From: a virus
DNA length: 25,464 bases
Virus record (IMG/VR): IMGVR_UViG_3300026097_000092
Location: 1 to 25,464 of that record
Direction: 5' to 3' (one strand)
A program made the translations under genes and the position numbers. A model generated the notes under the pieces. It was given only the letters and a program-made list of their open reading frames with translations. It was not told the DNA's origin and searched no databases. Position 1 is the first letter of the stretch; every line of letters begins with the position of its first letter. Below are positions 13,104-20,457 of the stretch, piece after piece.

Positions 13104-13941
13104 GATTGCTATTATTGGTTATGGATTTGTAGGTAAGGCTGTAGAGTTCGGATTCAGAAATCCTCAGAATGATATTATGATTATCGATCCATATCAAGGA
13201 TATGCTAGTATCGATGATATGGAGCATTACCACCCAGACTTCACATTTGTGTGTGTACCAACACCCATGGGCGATACAGGTGCTATCGACTCTTCTACTA
13301 TCGACGAGGTCGTAAAGAAACTACAAAGCATGGCATGTGGCACCGTTGTGATAAAGTCCACTATCACACCTGACCTTGCAGCAAGACTTTGCAGATATAA
13401 ACGATTTGTGTACAACCCAGAATTTCTCACAGAACGCAATGCACTGAATGATTTTATTAGTCCTCAGTTTCACATTCTTGGTGGTCGACCGGAGTTTACT
13501 AAGAAAGTAAAAAACTTATATCAGTTTGGATCCAACTGTAATCCAGCGCCGTACCACTATATGACAGTAGAGGAAGCGAGCCTAGTTAAGTATGGTATTA
13601 ACTCTTTCCTTGCTATGAAAGTCGCATGGTTCAATCAATGGAAAGACCTCACTGACAGTCTTGGGGCTCGATACAATATCGTAGCCAATAGCATTGGATC
13701 AGATCCTCGTATCGGACATTCTCATATGAAAGTGCCTGGGCCCGACGGTAAGAAAGGTTACGGTGGCAGTTGTTTCCCAAAGGATACGAATGCTATTTGG
13801 AATTTTAGCTTCGATGACTGGGGTAGACCAAGCCTTTCTATTCTTGAATCAGTTATCATAGCAAATAATAGGTATCGTGCAGAATATGATCTCGATGACC
13901 GTGAGAAAGAGCAGAAAGTTTTTTTCAATAAAAATGAATAA
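13087..13941 (+). CDS. UDP-glucose/GDP-mannose dehydrogenase family protein, short form
   Basis: Family enzymes oxidise UDP-glucose (or GDP-mannose) twice to the uronic acid with NAD. Seen here: Rossmann loop GYGFVGKA (11-18), FVCVPTPMG (54-62), VYNPEFLTE (108-116), KYGINSFLAMKVAWFNQ (168-184) and the catalytic-Cys motif GYGGSCFPKD (224-233, Cys229). At 284 residues it lacks the C-terminal nucleotide-sugar-binding domain found in 390-450-residue homologues. It therefore has the NAD domain and helical dimer core only. It may work with a different acceptor or be partly disabled. No stop or frameshift is visible after it; the gene ends just before a promoter. Confidence 0.87.
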   Translation: MKQLTKIAIIGYGFVGKAVEFGFRNPQNDIMIIDPYQGYASIDDMEHYHPDFTFVCVPTPMGDTGAIDSSTIDEVVKKLQSMACGTVVIKSTITPDLAARLCRYKRFVYNPEFLTERNALNDFISPQFHILGGRPEFTKKVKNLYQFGSNCNPAPYHYMTVEEASLVKYGINSFLAMKVAWFNQWKDLTDSLGARYNIVANSIGSDPRIGHSHMKVPGPDGKKGYGGSCFPKDTNAIWNFSFDDWGRPSLSILESVIIANNRYRAEYDLDDREKEQKVFFNKNE

Positions 13942-13975
13942 GGGGGTTTACGTTTCAAACGAAATAGCTTATAGT
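13942..13975 (+). promoter_or_regulatory. Promoter of the GGGGGTTTAC family, ahead of the DUF932 gene
   Basis: GGGGGTTTACG (13942-13952) and TATAGT (13970-13975) with a 17-base spacer, directly after the preceding stop codon. The start at 14000 has a strong AAAGGAG. Confidence 0.72.
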
Positions 13976-13999
13976 ATTCTTATCAAAAGGAGATACACT

Positions 14000-14971
14000 A
14001 TGGCACATGAACTTGAATTCGTAAACGGCGAAGCTCAGATGGCGTATGCAGGCGACCTACCTTGGCACGGTCTTGGTACTAAGGTCTCTAACGATCTTAC
14101 CCCACAGCAGATGATGCAGAAGGCCGGCGTCGACTGGCGTGTACAGGAAGTCGAATCATTCGTAGAATTTAACGGCGATCGTATGCCGACTGGTCAGAAA
14201 TCGCTTATCCGCGAGTCAGACGGTAAGATCCTCACCAACGTCGGCAAAGACTGGCATCCCTGCCAGAACGAAACAGCTTTCGAATTCTTTAACGAGTACG
14301 TGCTTGCTGGTGACATGGAGATGCACACTGCTGGTTCGCTTAAAGGCGGTCAGTACGTGTGGGCATTGGCTAAGGTAAAAGAGTCATTCGACCTCTTTGG
14401 CGGTGACCAAGTAGATTCGTACATGCTCTTCAGCAACCCACACATCTACGGTAAATCCATCGACGTACGCTTCACCCCAATTCGTGTCGTGTGCAACAAC
14501 ACACTCACGTTTGCTCTTGACTCGCAGTCACAGCGTGCAGTAAAGGTTGGACACCGTGCACAGTTCAACCCAGATATGGTCAAAGATCAGCTCGGCATTG
14601 CACACGAGAAATTCGCCAAGTACAAAGAGATGGCAGAATACCTCGGCAGCAAGCGTGTCAAGGTAGAAGACCTACTCAACTACTACAACACCGTGTTCCC
14701 ACTCACGTCCGGTCAGGACAAGCAGGAGCAGGTCACACCAGAGACACTCTCACGCCAAGCAAAGAATGCTCTCGAGGTTCTGGAGACTCAGCCAGGTGCA
14801 GAATACGCAGAAGGCAGCTGGTGGCAGGCGTTCAACTCTGTTACCTATGTGACCGATCACGTACAAGGTCGCAACGCAGACAACCGGTTGCACAGCCAGT
14901 GGTACGGTCAGAACCAACTGCGTAAGATCCGTGCAGCAGAGGCGGCGGTCGAATTCGCCAACGCTGCCTAA
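14000..14971 (+). CDS. DUF932 (phage/plasmid-like TIGR03299) protein
   Basis: A 323-residue protein; the ATG at 14000 with AAAGGAG about 8 bases upstream is preferred to an in-frame ATG at 13877 inside the preceding gene. The start MAHELEFVNGEAQMAYAGDLPWHGLGTKV and later ADLPWHG-type, SLIRESDGKILTNVGKDWHPCQN and RVVCNNTLTFALD segments are typical of the DUF932 family, widespread in phages and plasmids with no settled biochemical function. High GC and regular codon use compared with the preceding island suggest high expression, fitting its strong promoter and ribosome site. Confidence 0.87.
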   Translation: MAHELEFVNGEAQMAYAGDLPWHGLGTKVSNDLTPQQMMQKAGVDWRVQEVESFVEFNGDRMPTGQKSLIRESDGKILTNVGKDWHPCQNETAFEFFNEYVLAGDMEMHTAGSLKGGQYVWALAKVKESFDLFGGDQVDSYMLFSNPHIYGKSIDVRFTPIRVVCNNTLTFALDSQSQRAVKVGHRAQFNPDMVKDQLGIAHEKFAKYKEMAEYLGSKRVKVEDLLNYYNTVFPLTSGQDKQEQVTPETLSRQAKNALEVLETQPGAEYAEGSWWQAFNSVTYVTDHVQGRNADNRLHSQWYGQNQLRKIRAAEAAVEFANAA

Positions 14972-15114
14972 TGACTCTTGTACACGCTATGATCATTGCC
15001 TACATCCCATTCTTCTGGGGTGTATGGCAATTGATAAAAGATGAAAATTCCGATAAAAACGTTGCGGAAGATCGATACAATAATATTACTATCGATAAGG
15101 ATGATGCACTATGA
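14971..15114 (+). CDS. Tiny membrane protein (47 residues)
   Basis: ATG shares its first base with the preceding stop (TAATG), and its own stop overlaps the next start (ATGA). The protein MTLVHAMIIAYIPFFWGVWQ begins with one membrane helix (about 3-22) and continues as a charged tail (DENSDKNVAEDRYNN). The exact fit at both ends argues it is real. Function unknown; it could be a membrane-acting inhibitor or lysis regulator. Confidence 0.65.
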   Translation: MTLVHAMIIAYIPFFWGVWQLIKDENSDKNVAEDRYNNITIDKDDAL

Positions 15115-15299
15115 AATACGTACACAAGGATCACACACACGTCTACTACGTGTCACTCGGTCTACACGACTATACAGTACGCCACTTTGAAAACGGTACT
15201 GTGCCAGGTAAGCTACTCAGCTTGGACAAAGATCAGTACAAGAACTTCCTTAAAATGCTAAAAGATGGAGGCTGGAATGAGCAACCAACGTTCCGCTAA
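15111..15299 (+). CDS. Small protein of unknown function
   Basis: A 62-residue protein coupled to the tiny membrane protein by ATGA. It has a beta-rich front (KYVHKDHTHVYYVSLGLHDYTVRHFENG) and a helical end (LDKDQYKNFLKMLKDGGW). No motif recognised. Confidence 0.7.
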   Translation: MKYVHKDHTHVYYVSLGLHDYTVRHFENGTVPGKLLSLDKDQYKNFLKMLKDGGWNEQPTFR

Positions 15300-15498
15300 G
15301 ACACACCGCGCAGCACTTGGTGACGGTATGCAAGATATGAAGATGAAGATCTTCTTTGCCCACTGTGCAGATATTCTAGAAGAGAGTGGTCAAGAAGATG
15401 CCGCGTTTTACTTTGAACAGATCGTGGATCACATCATCTCTGGCAAATCACTACCGAGCGACAACAAGAAAGAGATCGCTCGTATCTTAGGGGTGTGA
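15277..15498 (+). CDS. Small helical protein of unknown function
   Basis: A 73-residue protein. The ATG at 15277 has GGAGG six bases upstream and is preferred to the ATG at 15265. It overlaps the previous gene by 23 bases. It reads as helical (DMKMKIFFAHCADILEESGQEDAAFYFEQIVDHIISG). Function unknown. The TGA stop lies inside the possible pstS promoter. Confidence 0.7.
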   Translation: MSNQRSAKTHRAALGDGMQDMKMKIFFAHCADILEESGQEDAAFYFEQIVDHIISGKSLPSDNKKEIARILGV

Positions 15499-15590
15499 CA
15501 ATCTAGCATTAATCCAAATCATAGCGGCACCGTTGCGTAAGTAAGGGTGCCGATATCATAACTACTCAGACAAACACACGAAACGCAACG
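15495..15590 (+). promoter_or_regulatory. pstS leader: weak promoter, hairpin and long-range pairing at the ribosome site
   Basis: GTGACA (15495-15500) and AATCAT (15517-15522) could be a sigma70 promoter. CGGCACC (15525-15531) pairs with GGTGCCG (15546-15552). CGTTGCGT (15531-15538), within that loop, is perfectly complementary to ACGCAACG (15583-15590), which touches the GGAG ribosome site. Together they would make a pseudoknot that could control pstS translation on longer transcripts. No convincing PHO box was seen. Confidence 0.4.
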
Positions 15591-15599
15591 GAGTATTCC

Positions 15600-16550
15600 A
15601 TGAATAAAATTTACACCATCATCGCAGCTATTGGGCTTGCCACGACGGCTCACGCGCGCGACAACATTCAGATCGCTGGTAGTTCTACAGTTCTTCCCTA
15701 TGCATCTATTGTTGCTGAAGCATTCGGCGAGAACACGGACTATCCCACACCAGTAGTTGAGTCTGGTGGCTCAGGTGCAGGTCAAAAGAAATTGTGCTTG
15801 GGTATCGGCACAAACACCATTGACATCGCTAACTCTTCTTCACTTATGACAGAAGAAACTTGGGCCAAGTGCGAAAAGACTATTGGTAAGGTAGCAGAAG
15901 TCCGCATCGGTTACGACGGCATTGTTTTTGCTGCTACATTAGGTAACCGCGGCTTTGATAACATGTCACAGGAAGAAATCTTCCATGCTGTTCGAGCAGA
16001 TAGCCCGTACACAATGTGGAACGAAATCAACCCAGATCTTCCAGCTGAAAAAATCACTGTTTATCTTCCTGGCACAAAGCACGGCACACGTGAGGTCTTC
16101 GAGAAGAAAGTAATGGTTGTTGGCTGTAAAGCTGCAGGTCTCTACGACACACTCGGTAAGAAAGGCTGCATGGCAGTTCGCAGAGATGGCTTAAGCGTGG
16201 ACATCGACGGTGACTACACAGAGACACTTGCACGTATGGCTTCTAACCCAACTGGCATCGGTGTGTTCGGTCTCTCCTTCTTGACCAACAACACGGACAA
16301 GATCTATGCGGCGAACATCAACGGCGCAGCTGCTTCGGTCGAGACCATCGTCTCTGGTGAGTATCCTATCAGTCGTCCGCTTCAGTTCTACGTGAAGACA
16401 GCACACCTGGCCACTATCCCAGGTCTTCGTGACTACATTGAATTCTTCGTATCGGATGAGATTGCTGGTCCAAACGGTCCACTCGCCACATACGGTCTGG
16501 TACCAGATCCAGAGCTTTCAGCAACACGGGCTATGGTAGAAGGTCTCTAA
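15600..16550 (+). CDS. pstS: Phosphate ABC-transporter substrate-binding protein PstS (auxiliary metabolic gene)
   Basis: Periplasmic phosphate-binding protein that feeds the host PstCAB transporter; marine phages carry it to raise phosphate uptake during infection. It has a signal peptide (MNKIYTIIAAIGLATTAHA). IQIAGSSTVLPYA (GSSTV is a phosphate-binding loop), SGGSGAGQKK and DIANSSSLM are next to it. GYDGIVFAATLGN, YLPGTKHGTREVFEKKV (the TRE loop) and NPTGIGVFGLSFL follow. 316 residues, full length. Four cysteines (CLG, KCE, GCK, GCM) could form two disulfides. It stands alone between a structured leader and a terminator, with GGAG 7 bases upstream of the start, so it is a separate transcription unit. 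Confidence 0.93.
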   Translation: MNKIYTIIAAIGLATTAHARDNIQIAGSSTVLPYASIVAEAFGENTDYPTPVVESGGSGAGQKKLCLGIGTNTIDIANSSSLMTEETWAKCEKTIGKVAEVRIGYDGIVFAATLGNRGFDNMSQEEIFHAVRADSPYTMWNEINPDLPAEKITVYLPGTKHGTREVFEKKVMVVGCKAAGLYDTLGKKGCMAVRRDGLSVDIDGDYTETLARMASNPTGIGVFGLSFLTNNTDKIYAANINGAAASVETIVSGEYPISRPLQFYVKTAHLATIPGLRDYIEFFVSDEIAGPNGPLATYGLVPDPELSATRAMVEGL

Positions 16551-16568
16551 ACTTTTTCACATAAAACG

Positions 16569-16598
16569 AAAAAGGGGGATTTACTTCCCCCTTTTTTT
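16569..16598 (+). terminator. Intrinsic terminator of pstS, overlapping a promoter
   Basis: AAAAAGGGGG (16569-16578) pairs with CCCCCTTTTT (16587-16596) and continues into a T-run to 16598. An added A-T pair leaves the loop TTTACT, which is the -35 hexamer of the promoter described at 16574-16608. Confidence 0.88.
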
Positions 16599-16608
16599 GT
16601 GGCATAGT
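16574..16608 (+). promoter_or_regulatory. Promoter of the GGGGG-TTTAC family, with its -35 in a terminator loop
   Basis: GGGGGATTTACT (16574-16585) and CATAGT (16603-16608), 17-base spacer from TTTACT. It precedes the gene at 16633, which has AAGGAG. Confidence 0.6.
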
Positions 16609-16632
16609 ACTAAGGTAACAAGGAGACACACT

Positions 16633-16809
16633 ATGACACACACATTCGATATCGCTTGGGACTGCCCCGTCCACGACTTCTTTAAATTACTTGATGAATA
16701 TAATCTAAAACTCGAATCTTACATCACCGATGGTCCCGGAGGTGGAAATCCAGAAATCACCGTATCCGGATCACCAGAATCAATCGAAAAAATTCAAGAA
16801 TTCCTCTAA
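16633..16809 (+). CDS. Small protein of unknown function
   Basis: A 58-residue protein. The ATG at 16633 has AAGGAG 8 bases upstream and so is chosen over the earlier in-frame start. Sequence MTHTFDIAWDCPVHDFFKLLDEYNLKLESYI, then GPGGGNPEITVSGSPESIEKIQEFL, looks like a small alpha/beta fold resembling an ACT or ferredoxin-like half. No motif recognised. It has its own promoter and is followed by another. Confidence 0.7.
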   Translation: MTHTFDIAWDCPVHDFFKLLDEYNLKLESYITDGPGGGNPEITVSGSPESIEKIQEFL

Positions 16810-16815
16810 AAAAAT

Positions 16816-16856
16816 CATCCAAGGGGGTTTACATTCCTCCTTGGATGCCTTATATT
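16816..16856 (+). promoter_or_regulatory. Promoter of the GGGGGTTTAC family with its -35 in a 12-bp hairpin loop
   Basis: CATCCAAGGGGG (16816-16827) pairs with CCTCCTTGGATG (16836-16847), 12 bp with one G-T, loop TTTACATT. The -35 TTTACA is 16828-16833; TATATT at 16851-16856 is 17 bases further. No T-run follows, so it is probably an operator or transcript-end structure rather than a terminator. Confidence 0.62.
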
Positions 16857-16881
16857 AGATATATCAAACGGAGGATACCAC

Positions 16882-17136
16882 ATGATCATCAAAGAAAACC
16901 GCACTGATTCGTACATCGCTACCGTTAACCTCAAAGATGCTGGCGACCAAAAGTGGATCGAAGCTATCCGCAAGAGTGTGCGAGAAGCCAACGCCTTCTA
17001 TCGTGAGCGTGGTCAGACTACTCGCAAGTACGTCAAGCTTCAAGGACGTGGTCACCGTATGGGCGTCTACCGTTACAATCAATCTCTTCCTCTCACATTT
17101 GCAGAAAAAGCCGACGTATACATCTACGACCGGTAA
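16882..17136 (+). CDS. Small basic protein of unknown function
   Basis: An 84-residue protein with GGAGG about 8 bases upstream. It has a beta-helix-beta look (SYIATVNLKDAGDQKWIEAIRKSVREANAFYRERGQTTRKYVKLQGRGHRMGVYRYNQSLPL) with many Arg/Lys, suggesting nucleic-acid binding, but no family is recognised. It is alone between the hairpin promoter and a terminator. Confidence 0.72.
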   Translation: MIIKENRTDSYIATVNLKDAGDQKWIEAIRKSVREANAFYRERGQTTRKYVKLQGRGHRMGVYRYNQSLPLTFAEKADVYIYDR

Positions 17137-17161
17137 CCTAATTCATAGTTGTCTCCAACTG

Positions 17162-17189
17162 GCCCGGGCAAATGCTCGGGCTTTTTTTT
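17162..17189 (+). terminator. Intrinsic terminator closing the pstS-side region
   Basis: GCCCGGGC (17162-17169), loop AAAT, GCTCGGGC (17174-17181), 8 bp with one G-T pair, then eight T (17182-17189). Confidence 0.92.
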
Positions 17190-17190
17190 A

Positions 17191-17198
17191 TATAAATA
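17191..17198 (+). promoter_or_regulatory. T4-type late promoter of the late/structural module
   Basis: TATAAATA, one base past the terminator's T-run and 22 bases before the first late gene (17220). Exact match to the T4 late consensus. Confidence 0.72.
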
Positions 17199-17219
17199 GA
17201 AGAAACAAACGAGAGACCG

Positions 17220-18497
17220 ATGCTAAAATCTGTACGTGATATAAACCCTAAAAATCAGCGGGAGTTTAAATCCTATCTTAAAAGAACCCTGAGCGGCGTT
17301 AAGATGGGTGAATCTTCTCGTGGCGGATATCATGTACGTTTTGCGCTGGATCCTACTAAATTTGATTCCTACTTTAAAAAATATGATCTCGAGATAGTTG
17401 ATTATCCTGGTCCATCTCTTTCAGGTAAGTTTGAAACGCACGTGTTAATAGCAACAGCTGACCTTGGGTCTAATGTACCTTACGGAACTATGATTCCGTA
17501 TGTGAATAATTACATTGGTGCATCAAAGGCTGGAGCACTTCTTTTTAATAATAAAGATCTTAGTCCAGACAATCTAGGCTTTGCCGGTCAGACCGTTACT
17601 CATACATCTCTGATCCGCCAATTAAAAGATGTTTTATATAAAAGATACGATACTGAGATAGCAGATCAACTTATGGACCTTGCGCATGCAGCTTCAAAGG
17701 GCGACAACAACCCGTCTGTAAATGTTTCATTTTCTTCTAAGGATCTTGCTAAAGTGTCTGCAGATTACGGGGAACTATTAAGCGCTCTGTGGGCTATGAA
17801 AAAGCTGAACTTTAAACAGTCATTCTTTCCTACTGCTAGTAACGAGCCCTTGATTGACATTTACGGTATTCGCTTCGGTGTCCATTACCCCATATCTGTT
17901 AAGTCTGGTGGTGGCGGTAAGGTCACTATTCAGAACATTATAAATGCCATTGAAAACAGGGCAGACCGGGCATCTCAGGTCGATCTTAGAAAAGAACCCT
18001 CACTACAGATCTTTAAGATGGTGAATGAACTGCCTATGAAAGAGCAGATGATCCAGCTACATAAGTACCGCAACACTGCTGCTATCCGTAAACTCAGTGA
18101 GATCACCGGTATCCTGGTCGAGGATATGGATCTAGCGGCTATTAAAAAGTTCACAGATGATAATACAAACGATCAACTCATCGAGTTGCTAGATCCGTTC
18201 TGGAAAGTTTTAAAGATGAACCTAACAGAAGGCGTAAAGCGAGGACAAGATAAACTCCGCTTAATCGTCTCGCCGCTTGGTGAATCTATCTGGAAGGTCT
18301 TGAATGATGATAAGGAAATCAAAGAATCTCTGACACGGGTCGCAAGACAGGTAACTCTTATTCAGGTAAACGTTGACGTAAGAAAGACTGGAATGACATT
18401 TAAGAGTAACTATTTCAGAGACGCAGAATTCGAATTCGGCTGGGCTGGCTATGCAGCTGGCAACAAGCTAGGGTTCAAGATGAAGGTAAAACCATAA
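17220..18497 (+). CDS. Late protein of unknown function, possibly with a PD-(D/E)XK-like nuclease core
   Basis: A 425-residue protein, first in the late module behind TATAAATA, with GAGAG upstream. Around residues 183-235 it has YGELLSALWAM (E185), then FFPTASNEPLIDIYGIRFG (D213) and YPISVKSGGGGKVT (K228), which spaces like the E-D-xK core of restriction-endonuclease folds. The (E/Q)xK site reads SVK, so it may be inactive or the likeness may be chance. The rest is mixed alpha/beta without membrane segments. It is translationally linked to the next gene (TAATG). Family not recognised. Confidence 0.7.
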   Translation: MLKSVRDINPKNQREFKSYLKRTLSGVKMGESSRGGYHVRFALDPTKFDSYFKKYDLEIVDYPGPSLSGKFETHVLIATADLGSNVPYGTMIPYVNNYIGASKAGALLFNNKDLSPDNLGFAGQTVTHTSLIRQLKDVLYKRYDTEIADQLMDLAHAASKGDNNPSVNVSFSSKDLAKVSADYGELLSALWAMKKLNFKQSFFPTASNEPLIDIYGIRFGVHYPISVKSGGGGKVTIQNIINAIENRADRASQVDLRKEPSLQIFKMVNELPMKEQMIQLHKYRNTAAIRKLSEITGILVEDMDLAAIKKFTDDNTNDQLIELLDPFWKVLKMNLTEGVKRGQDKLRLIVSPLGESIWKVLNDDKEIKESLTRVARQVTLIQVNVDVRKTGMTFKSNYFRDAEFEFGWAGYAAGNKLGFKMKVKP

Positions 18498-19228
18498 TGG
18501 CGTACACAGGCTCAAAATATATCGAAGACGACTATCTCAGTATTGCACGGGGACACGTCAAAGATGCATCACACATCCATAAGTTTGGTGCGGTTCCTGC
18601 GATGAGTCAAAACCAAACGGGATCTGTATGGGATATAAATGATACGGAGTATCCTTGGGACGCATTCGACACCGCCGGCGTTTTAGCTATTCCGGCAGTA
18701 AACGCTTCTGACGACGGTATGGTAATTAGTGTGTTTGGATTAGATGATAATTTCGACCTTATTAATGAGGATTTTACCGTGTCTAGTTCTGGTACTACAA
18801 CAGGCACAGAGACATTCAAGAGAGTCTATAGGGCATTCGTAACAAACGGTGATACTAACGTTGGCGACATCAACATACAAAGAGGCGGTGTGACAGTAGC
18901 GAGAATCAGTGCTGGCCTAAGCCAAACGCTTATGGCAATCTACACTGTACCGAACGGCTACACGGGCTATCTACTAAAAGGTCAAATGTCATGCCAAGCA
19001 GGTGCAGATGCGACAGGAAATATGTTCGTAAGATATGCTGGTCAAACCGCATTCAGGGTCGGTCACTCGTTCGAAGTGTCTGGTAATGGTGGTGCTTACG
19101 AATACGATTTCCGTGTTCCCATACAGATACCATCGAAATCAGACATTGATGTAAGAGCAAGTGTAAGATCCAACAACGCAAGGATCTCTGCTGCATTTGA
19201 TGTGGTACTCTTTAAAGGTAAAAGATAA
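18497..19228 (+). CDS. Probable virion structural protein
   Basis: A 243-residue, Gly/Ser/Thr/Asn-rich, beta-predicted protein (GTTTGTETFKRVYRAFVTNGDTNVGDINIQRGG, YTVPNGYTGYLLKGQM, YEYDFRVPIQIPSKSDIDVRASVRS). The front half has HVKDASHIHKFGAVPAMSQNQTGSVWDINDTEYPWDA. This composition and pattern recur in marine T4-like phage virion proteins (as I recall), probably a capsid-decoration or tail-surface piece. It starts in the previous stop and its own stop overlaps the next start. Confidence 0.72.
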   Translation: MAYTGSKYIEDDYLSIARGHVKDASHIHKFGAVPAMSQNQTGSVWDINDTEYPWDAFDTAGVLAIPAVNASDDGMVISVFGLDDNFDLINEDFTVSSSGTTTGTETFKRVYRAFVTNGDTNVGDINIQRGGVTVARISAGLSQTLMAIYTVPNGYTGYLLKGQMSCQAGADATGNMFVRYAGQTAFRVGHSFEVSGNGGAYEYDFRVPIQIPSKSDIDVRASVRSNNARISAAFDVVLFKGKR

Positions 19229-20457
19229 TGGAAAAATTTAGCTCATACATAACCGAACAAAAAAACACCCACATGACCCACATCGAAGATAAGGTTATCT
19301 ACGGTGGGGTAAGAGGTACAAGAGAAGCTATCCTAGCACTACGGTCGCTGCGAGATATGCTGAAAGGAACCCACGATGGCAATGTCTCTGTTAAATGGGA
19401 TGGCGCTCCTGCTATTTTTGCTGGTACTGATCCGAGTGATGGTAAATTTTTCGTTGCCAAGAAAGGCATTTTCAACAAGAATCCTAAAGTCTATAAATCT
19501 GCAGCTGACGTCGATGCTGATACTTCTGGTGATCTTGCAGATAAGCTTAAACTGGCACTCAAGTACTTGCCAGAGCTGGGAATCAAGGGCGTGGTACAGG
19601 GCGACTTTCTCTTCGGTCCCGGAGATGTGTCCACAGACACCATAAAAGGAGAAAAATATGTTACCTTCCACCCCAATACAATTGTATATGCTATCCCTGC
19701 CGCTACACCTAGCGCTCGTGACGTTCTATCTTCAAAGATCGGCATTGTGTGGCACACCACTTACACTGGCTCGAGCTTCGAATCTATGCGCGCCTCGTAC
19801 GGTGTAGATGTAAGTAAGCTTAAGAAGAGCAAGAGTGTTTGGTCACAGGATGCTATGCTGCGTGACATGACCACGTTCACTATGTCGCAGAAAGACACCG
19901 ATGAGGTGAACGACTACCTCAGTCAGGCTGGTAAGATCTTTAACCAGATCAGTGGTTCAACCCTGCGCCAACTTGAAGCTAATACCGAGCTCAGCAGACT
20001 TATCGAAACGTACAACAATTCATTTGTACGTCAAGGCACTGTTATAACGAACACTACTGCACACGTCAACGGTCTAGTTAAGTGGATCTCTGACCGCTTC
20101 CAGAAAGAAGCAGACAAGCGTAAGACTGAAAAAGGCAAGAGTGCACAGTACGCAAAGCGTGACGAAGTACTTAAATTCTTTTCTAATCAGAATAAAAAAT
20201 CCCTGAAATTAATGTTCGATTTGCAGAAATTGATCGTTTTAGCGAAGTTAAAATTGATAAATATACTTAATAGATTATCAAAGACAAAACATTTTGTCAA
20301 GACTTCTAATGGATATAAGACGACAGGACCTGAAGGTTATGTAGCGATTGACAAACTTGGTGGTGATGCTGTAAAAATTGTTGACAGGATGGAATTCTCG
20401 TACAACAACTTCAGCAAAGATATATTAAAGGGATGGGATAAACCGGGAAGAAATTAA
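19228..20457 (+). CDS. DUF6267-like nucleotidyltransferase (DNA/RNA ligase-type core)
   Basis: A 409-residue protein. SVKWDGAPAIFAG (54-66) has the KxDG motif I of covalent nucleotidyltransferases (K56 would take the AMP). GVVQGDFLFGP (121-131) fits the next acidic motif, FHPNTIVYAIP the middle strand, and KIGIVWHTTYTG the motif IV/V region. The C-terminal part is helical and Lys-rich. The N-terminus MEKFSSYITEQK matches a tag shared with neighbouring late genes. It may seal nicks or cap/ligate RNA, or be packaged with the genome. The overall fold assignment rests on motifs only. Confidence 0.72.
   Translation: MEKFSSYITEQKNTHMTHIEDKVIYGGVRGTREAILALRSLRDMLKGTHDGNVSVKWDGAPAIFAGTDPSDGKFFVAKKGIFNKNPKVYKSAADVDADTSGDLADKLKLALKYLPELGIKGVVQGDFLFGPGDVSTDTIKGEKYVTFHPNTIVYAIPAATPSARDVLSSKIGIVWHTTYTGSSFESMRASYGVDVSKLKKSKSVWSQDAMLRDMTTFTMSQKDTDEVNDYLSQAGKIFNQISGSTLRQLEANTELSRLIETYNNSFVRQGTVITNTTAHVNGLVKWISDRFQKEADKRKTEKGKSAQYAKRDEVLKFFSNQNKKSLKLMFDLQKLIVLAKLKLINILNRLSKTKHFVKTSNGYKTTGPEGYVAIDKLGGDAVKIVDRMEFSYNNFSKDILKGWDKPGRN

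Noticed and set aside
15495-15560. PHO box upstream of pstS
   Set aside because: Only one TGTCA-like half-site, on the opposite strand, with no partner at the 11-base spacing.
20256-20263. GATAAATA as a late promoter inside the DUF6267-like gene
   Set aside because: First base differs from TATAAATA, it is in an AT-rich coding segment and nearly 200 bases before the next start; chance is likely.
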